Positions 14,160 to 15,333 of a DNA stretch of 15,333 bases are shown in pieces. Under the pieces are notes generated by a model. The model saw nothing but the letters and a program-made list of their open reading frames with translations, made no database searches and was not told where the DNA came from. Location: the NCBI RefSeq assembly GCF_949282365.1, contig NZ_CASDOY010000051.1, positions 1 to 15,333 of the forward strand, read 5' to 3'. Position 1 is the stretch's first letter, and every line of letters starts with the position of its first letter. The DNA comes from an uncultured Desulfovibrio sp. (GTDB lineage Bacteria; Desulfobacterota; Desulfovibrionia; Desulfovibrionales; Desulfovibrionaceae). A program made the translations under genes and the position numbers.

Positions 14160-14712
14160 GCATATTCAGGTAGTACCCGACAAATGCCGCGCCTGCCGCC
14201 GCTGCGAGGTGGCCTGCATCGCCGCGCACCACGGGATGACCTTCAAGGAAGCCATGAAGCACCGCGACGTGCTGGTGGCGCGCGTGCAGGTGGTCAAGGC
14301 CGAAGGCTTCAAGACCACCGTGCGTTGCCATCAGTGCAATCCCGCGCCCTGCTGCCACATCTGCCCCACCGGCGCCCTGCAGCAGGAGGAGGACGGCCGC
14401 ATCACCATGCGCGTCCAGCTGTGCGTGGCCTGCAAGATGTGCATCGCCGTCTGCCCCTATGGCACCATTTCCCTGGATACCATCGGCATGCCCGGTGAAG
14501 ACGGCAAGCTCACCGAGACCATGGCCCAGCGCAGCCGCCGCGAAGTGGCCGTGCGCTGCGACATGTGCAAGGCCTGGCGCGAGGAGAACGGCAAAAAGAT
14601 CACCGCCTGCATGGAAGCCTGCCCGGTGCACGCCCTGTCCATGGTGGAACCCGACGGCACCGTCATCGAAGTGCCGTCCAAGCCCAAGGCAGCCGCTCCC
14701 GCCGCCGAATAG
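14152..14712 (+). CDS. cooF: CooF: four-cluster [4Fe-4S] ferredoxin-like electron carrier
   Basis: A 186-residue protein of the CooF/HycB/DmsB type. Sixteen cysteines in four groups can be counted: CRACRRCEVAC (12-22), CHQC...CCHICP (59-71), CVACKMCIAVCP (91-101) and CDMC...CMEACP (136-157). In CO-oxidising bacteria CooF takes electrons from CO dehydrogenase (CooS) to the hydrogenase. Here no cooS is adjacent, so the donor could also be formate dehydrogenase or ferredoxin. GGAGG (14141-14145) is 6 nt from the ATG, and the start overlaps hypA by 8 nt. The C-terminus ends in a low-complexity PKAAAPAAE tail. The last bases of this gene and the 30 nt after it recur at the window's right end. Confidence 0.92.
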   Translation: MIEHIQVVPDKCRACRRCEVACIAAHHGMTFKEAMKHRDVLVARVQVVKAEGFKTTVRCHQCNPAPCCHICPTGALQQEEDGRITMRVQLCVACKMCIAVCPYGTISLDTIGMPGEDGKLTETMAQRSRREVAVRCDMCKAWREENGKKITACMEACPVHALSMVEPDGTVIEVPSKPKAAAPAAE

Positions 14713-14742
14713 CGCCTGCGGCCCCGGGGCATCACGACAGCA
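14699..14742 (+). repeat. Direct repeat, copy 1 (end of cooF and just after)
   Basis: These 44 nt, covering the last codons and stop of cooF and about 30 nt downstream, are identical to 15290-15333, the last 44 nt of the window. The flanking bases differ on the left side of the two copies. Confidence 0.95.
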
Positions 14743-14748
14743 TCCTGA

Positions 14749-14798
14749 CGAGGGGGCAGGGGGAGGACTTTGTTCACGGTCCTCCCCCTGCCCCCTCG
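14749..14798. terminator. Long perfect hairpin after cooF, probable operon terminator
   Basis: A 20-bp perfect stem (14749-14768 with 14779-14798) with a 10-nt loop begins 36 nt after the cooF stop. The arms are purine-rich (AGGGGGCAGGGGGAGGA) and very stable. No T-run follows, so this is not a canonical intrinsic terminator. It may stop transcription, protect the mRNA 3' end, or be a repetitive extragenic element. Confidence 0.5.
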
Positions 14799-14960
14799 CG
14801 CATCCCTCCCCCTTCGTGCCCCTCCGCCCCCGCGCATCCCGGCGGCCGCTGCCCGCGGCTCCGCGGCAGCCATCGCCACAGGCCCACGGACAGCGACGGC
14901 GCCCCGCCGCACGGGCTGCGGCCGCGTCAGACGGCGCTCCCCTCCGTTCCGCTCTCCGCA
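14799..14960. other. GC-rich non-coding stretch containing a probable segment join
   Basis: I see no gene or ribosome site here. It passes from Desulfovibrio-like sequence (after cooF) to the Clostridia-like segment whose terminator starts about 14965. The exact changeover cannot be located by eye. Confidence 0.4.
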
Positions 14961-14964
14961 GCGG

Positions 14965-15008
14965 ATAAAAATATCGCCCTCTCCGCCAGCATATGCGGAG
15001 AGGGCGAT
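14965..15008 (-). terminator. Intrinsic terminator of the minus-strand gene at the right end
   Basis: A 14-bp perfect stem (14973-14986 with 14995-15008) has an 8-nt loop. Read on the minus strand it is followed by a T-rich tract (complement of ATAAAAATAT at 14965-14974). It lies 22 nt after the stop of the minus-strand coding fragment, which supports that fragment's reading direction. Confidence 0.8.
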
Positions 15009-15029
15009 GGATATGTATTTCCGGGCCGG

Positions 15030-15290
15030 TCAGCCGATGGCATAGCTCCCCCGGACCAGCAGGGTCACCGCGTCGGCGGCCCTGACGCCCCGGTCGGCGG
15101 TCATGGTGTAGAGGTGGTTGGTCTGGAGGGCGGTGCCGTCGTTGATGGTTCCGCCGCCGGTGATATCCACCAGCCCCGGCGTGCTCTTGTCCGCCGACAC
15201 GCAGGCGGCGGAGCCGCTCCGGAGCATCACCTCGCAGCCGGCGGAGCCGTAGAGGACCTGTCCGGCGGAGAGAGTCACCTCCTGGTACAC
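15030..15290 (-). CDS. C-terminal fragment of a Clostridia-like secreted or cell-surface protein
   Basis: On the minus strand the last 86 residues of a protein are present, ending at a TGA (15032-15030). They read VYQEVTLSAGQVLYGSAGCE, then a Ser/Ala/Gly-rich piece, then VDITGGGTINDGTALQTNHL, YTMTADRGVRAADAVTLLVR and GSYAIG. The alternation of short beta-type segments with TGGGTxxxGTALxxNHLYxM...VTLLVRGSY resembles, from memory, C-terminal domains of secreted proteins of Oscillospiraceae; no function can be assigned. The upstream (N-terminal) part is missing: at 15290 the sequence changes abruptly into a copy of the cooF end. The downstream terminator is in place. Confidence 0.55.
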   Translation of the reverse strand: MYQEVTLSAGQVLYGSAGCEVMLRSGSAACVSADKSTPGLVDITGGGTINDGTALQTNHLYTMTADRGVRAADAVTLLVRGSYAIG

Positions 15291-15333
15291 CGCCGCCGAA
15301 TAGCGCCTGCGGCCCCGGGGCATCACGACAGCA
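15290..15333 (+). repeat. Direct repeat, copy 2 (at window end)
   Basis: An exact copy of 14699-14742. Its position at the very end, joined in mid-frame to an unrelated minus-strand gene, is typical of an assembly graph loop and not of a biological duplication. Confidence 0.95.

Noticed and set aside
1..15333. A genomic island or new gene system combining Fe-S assembly, copper export and hydrogenase
   Set aside because: The changes of source occur inside genes, without integrase, transposase, tRNA, or target-site repeats, and one edge is a terminal k-mer-like repeat; assembly joins explain this better.
1..15333. tRNA, rRNA or CRISPR arrays
   Set aside because: I found no cloverleaf-like or rRNA-like segment and no set of regularly spaced repeats by eye on either strand.

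Overview
The window reads as a mosaic of sequence from at least two, probably three, kinds of bacteria. It is best understood as a metagenome-type contig with artificial joins, not as one natural locus. The core (about 2,680-14,750) is high-GC DNA of Desulfovibrio type: it carries a CO-type energy-converting [NiFe] hydrogenase operon in the cooMKLXUH-hypA-cooF order known from Desulfovibrio vulgaris and, for most of these genes, Rhodospirillum rubrum. The left part (1-about 2,500) and the right tip (about 14,960-15,290) look like Oscillospiraceae/Clostridia (gut Firmicutes). A short lower-GC piece (about 2,480-2,668) looks like part of an alpha/beta hydrolase from a further source.

Layout. 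1-292 (-): partial unrecognised protein running off the left edge. 409-2,173 (+): promoter, a SufC-type ATPase gene that has lost its Walker B segment and its frame, and an intact short SufB-type scaffold protein, together a minimal sufCB (SMS-like) Fe-S assembly operon. 2,157 to about 2,510 (+): PaaI-type hotdog thioesterase, cut off. About 2,480-2,668 (-): hydrolase fragment. 2,681-4,243 (-): copper/heavy-metal P1B-ATPase, cut off before its GDGxND region. 4,360-4,557 (+): CopZ-like metallochaperone, divergent from the ATPase, with a Fur-like three-hexamer site lying over both candidate promoters. 4,581-4,606: terminator. 4,946-5,938 (+): gpsA. 6,117-14,712 (+): the hydrogenase operon. 14,749-14,798: large perfect hairpin. 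About 14,960-15,290 (-): C-terminal end and terminator of a Clostridia-like secreted protein. 15,290-15,333: exact 44-nt copy of the end of cooF.

How the genes work together. CooL and CooH form the catalytic small and large subunits. CooX and CooF are Fe-S electron carriers. CooU is the NuoC-like connector. CooK (NuoH-like) and the double-antiporter protein CooM form the ion-pumping membrane arm. HypA inserts nickel into CooH. The complex should couple ferredoxin- or CO-derived electrons to H2 evolution and ion translocation, or run in reverse. No CO dehydrogenase (CooS), CooC or CooA gene lies in the window. The most novel biological element I can support is a 64-codon ORF fitted between cooL and cooX that encodes a single CxxCxxCxxxC iron-sulfur motif. 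The odd gene adjacencies elsewhere are better explained by assembly joins than by a new system.
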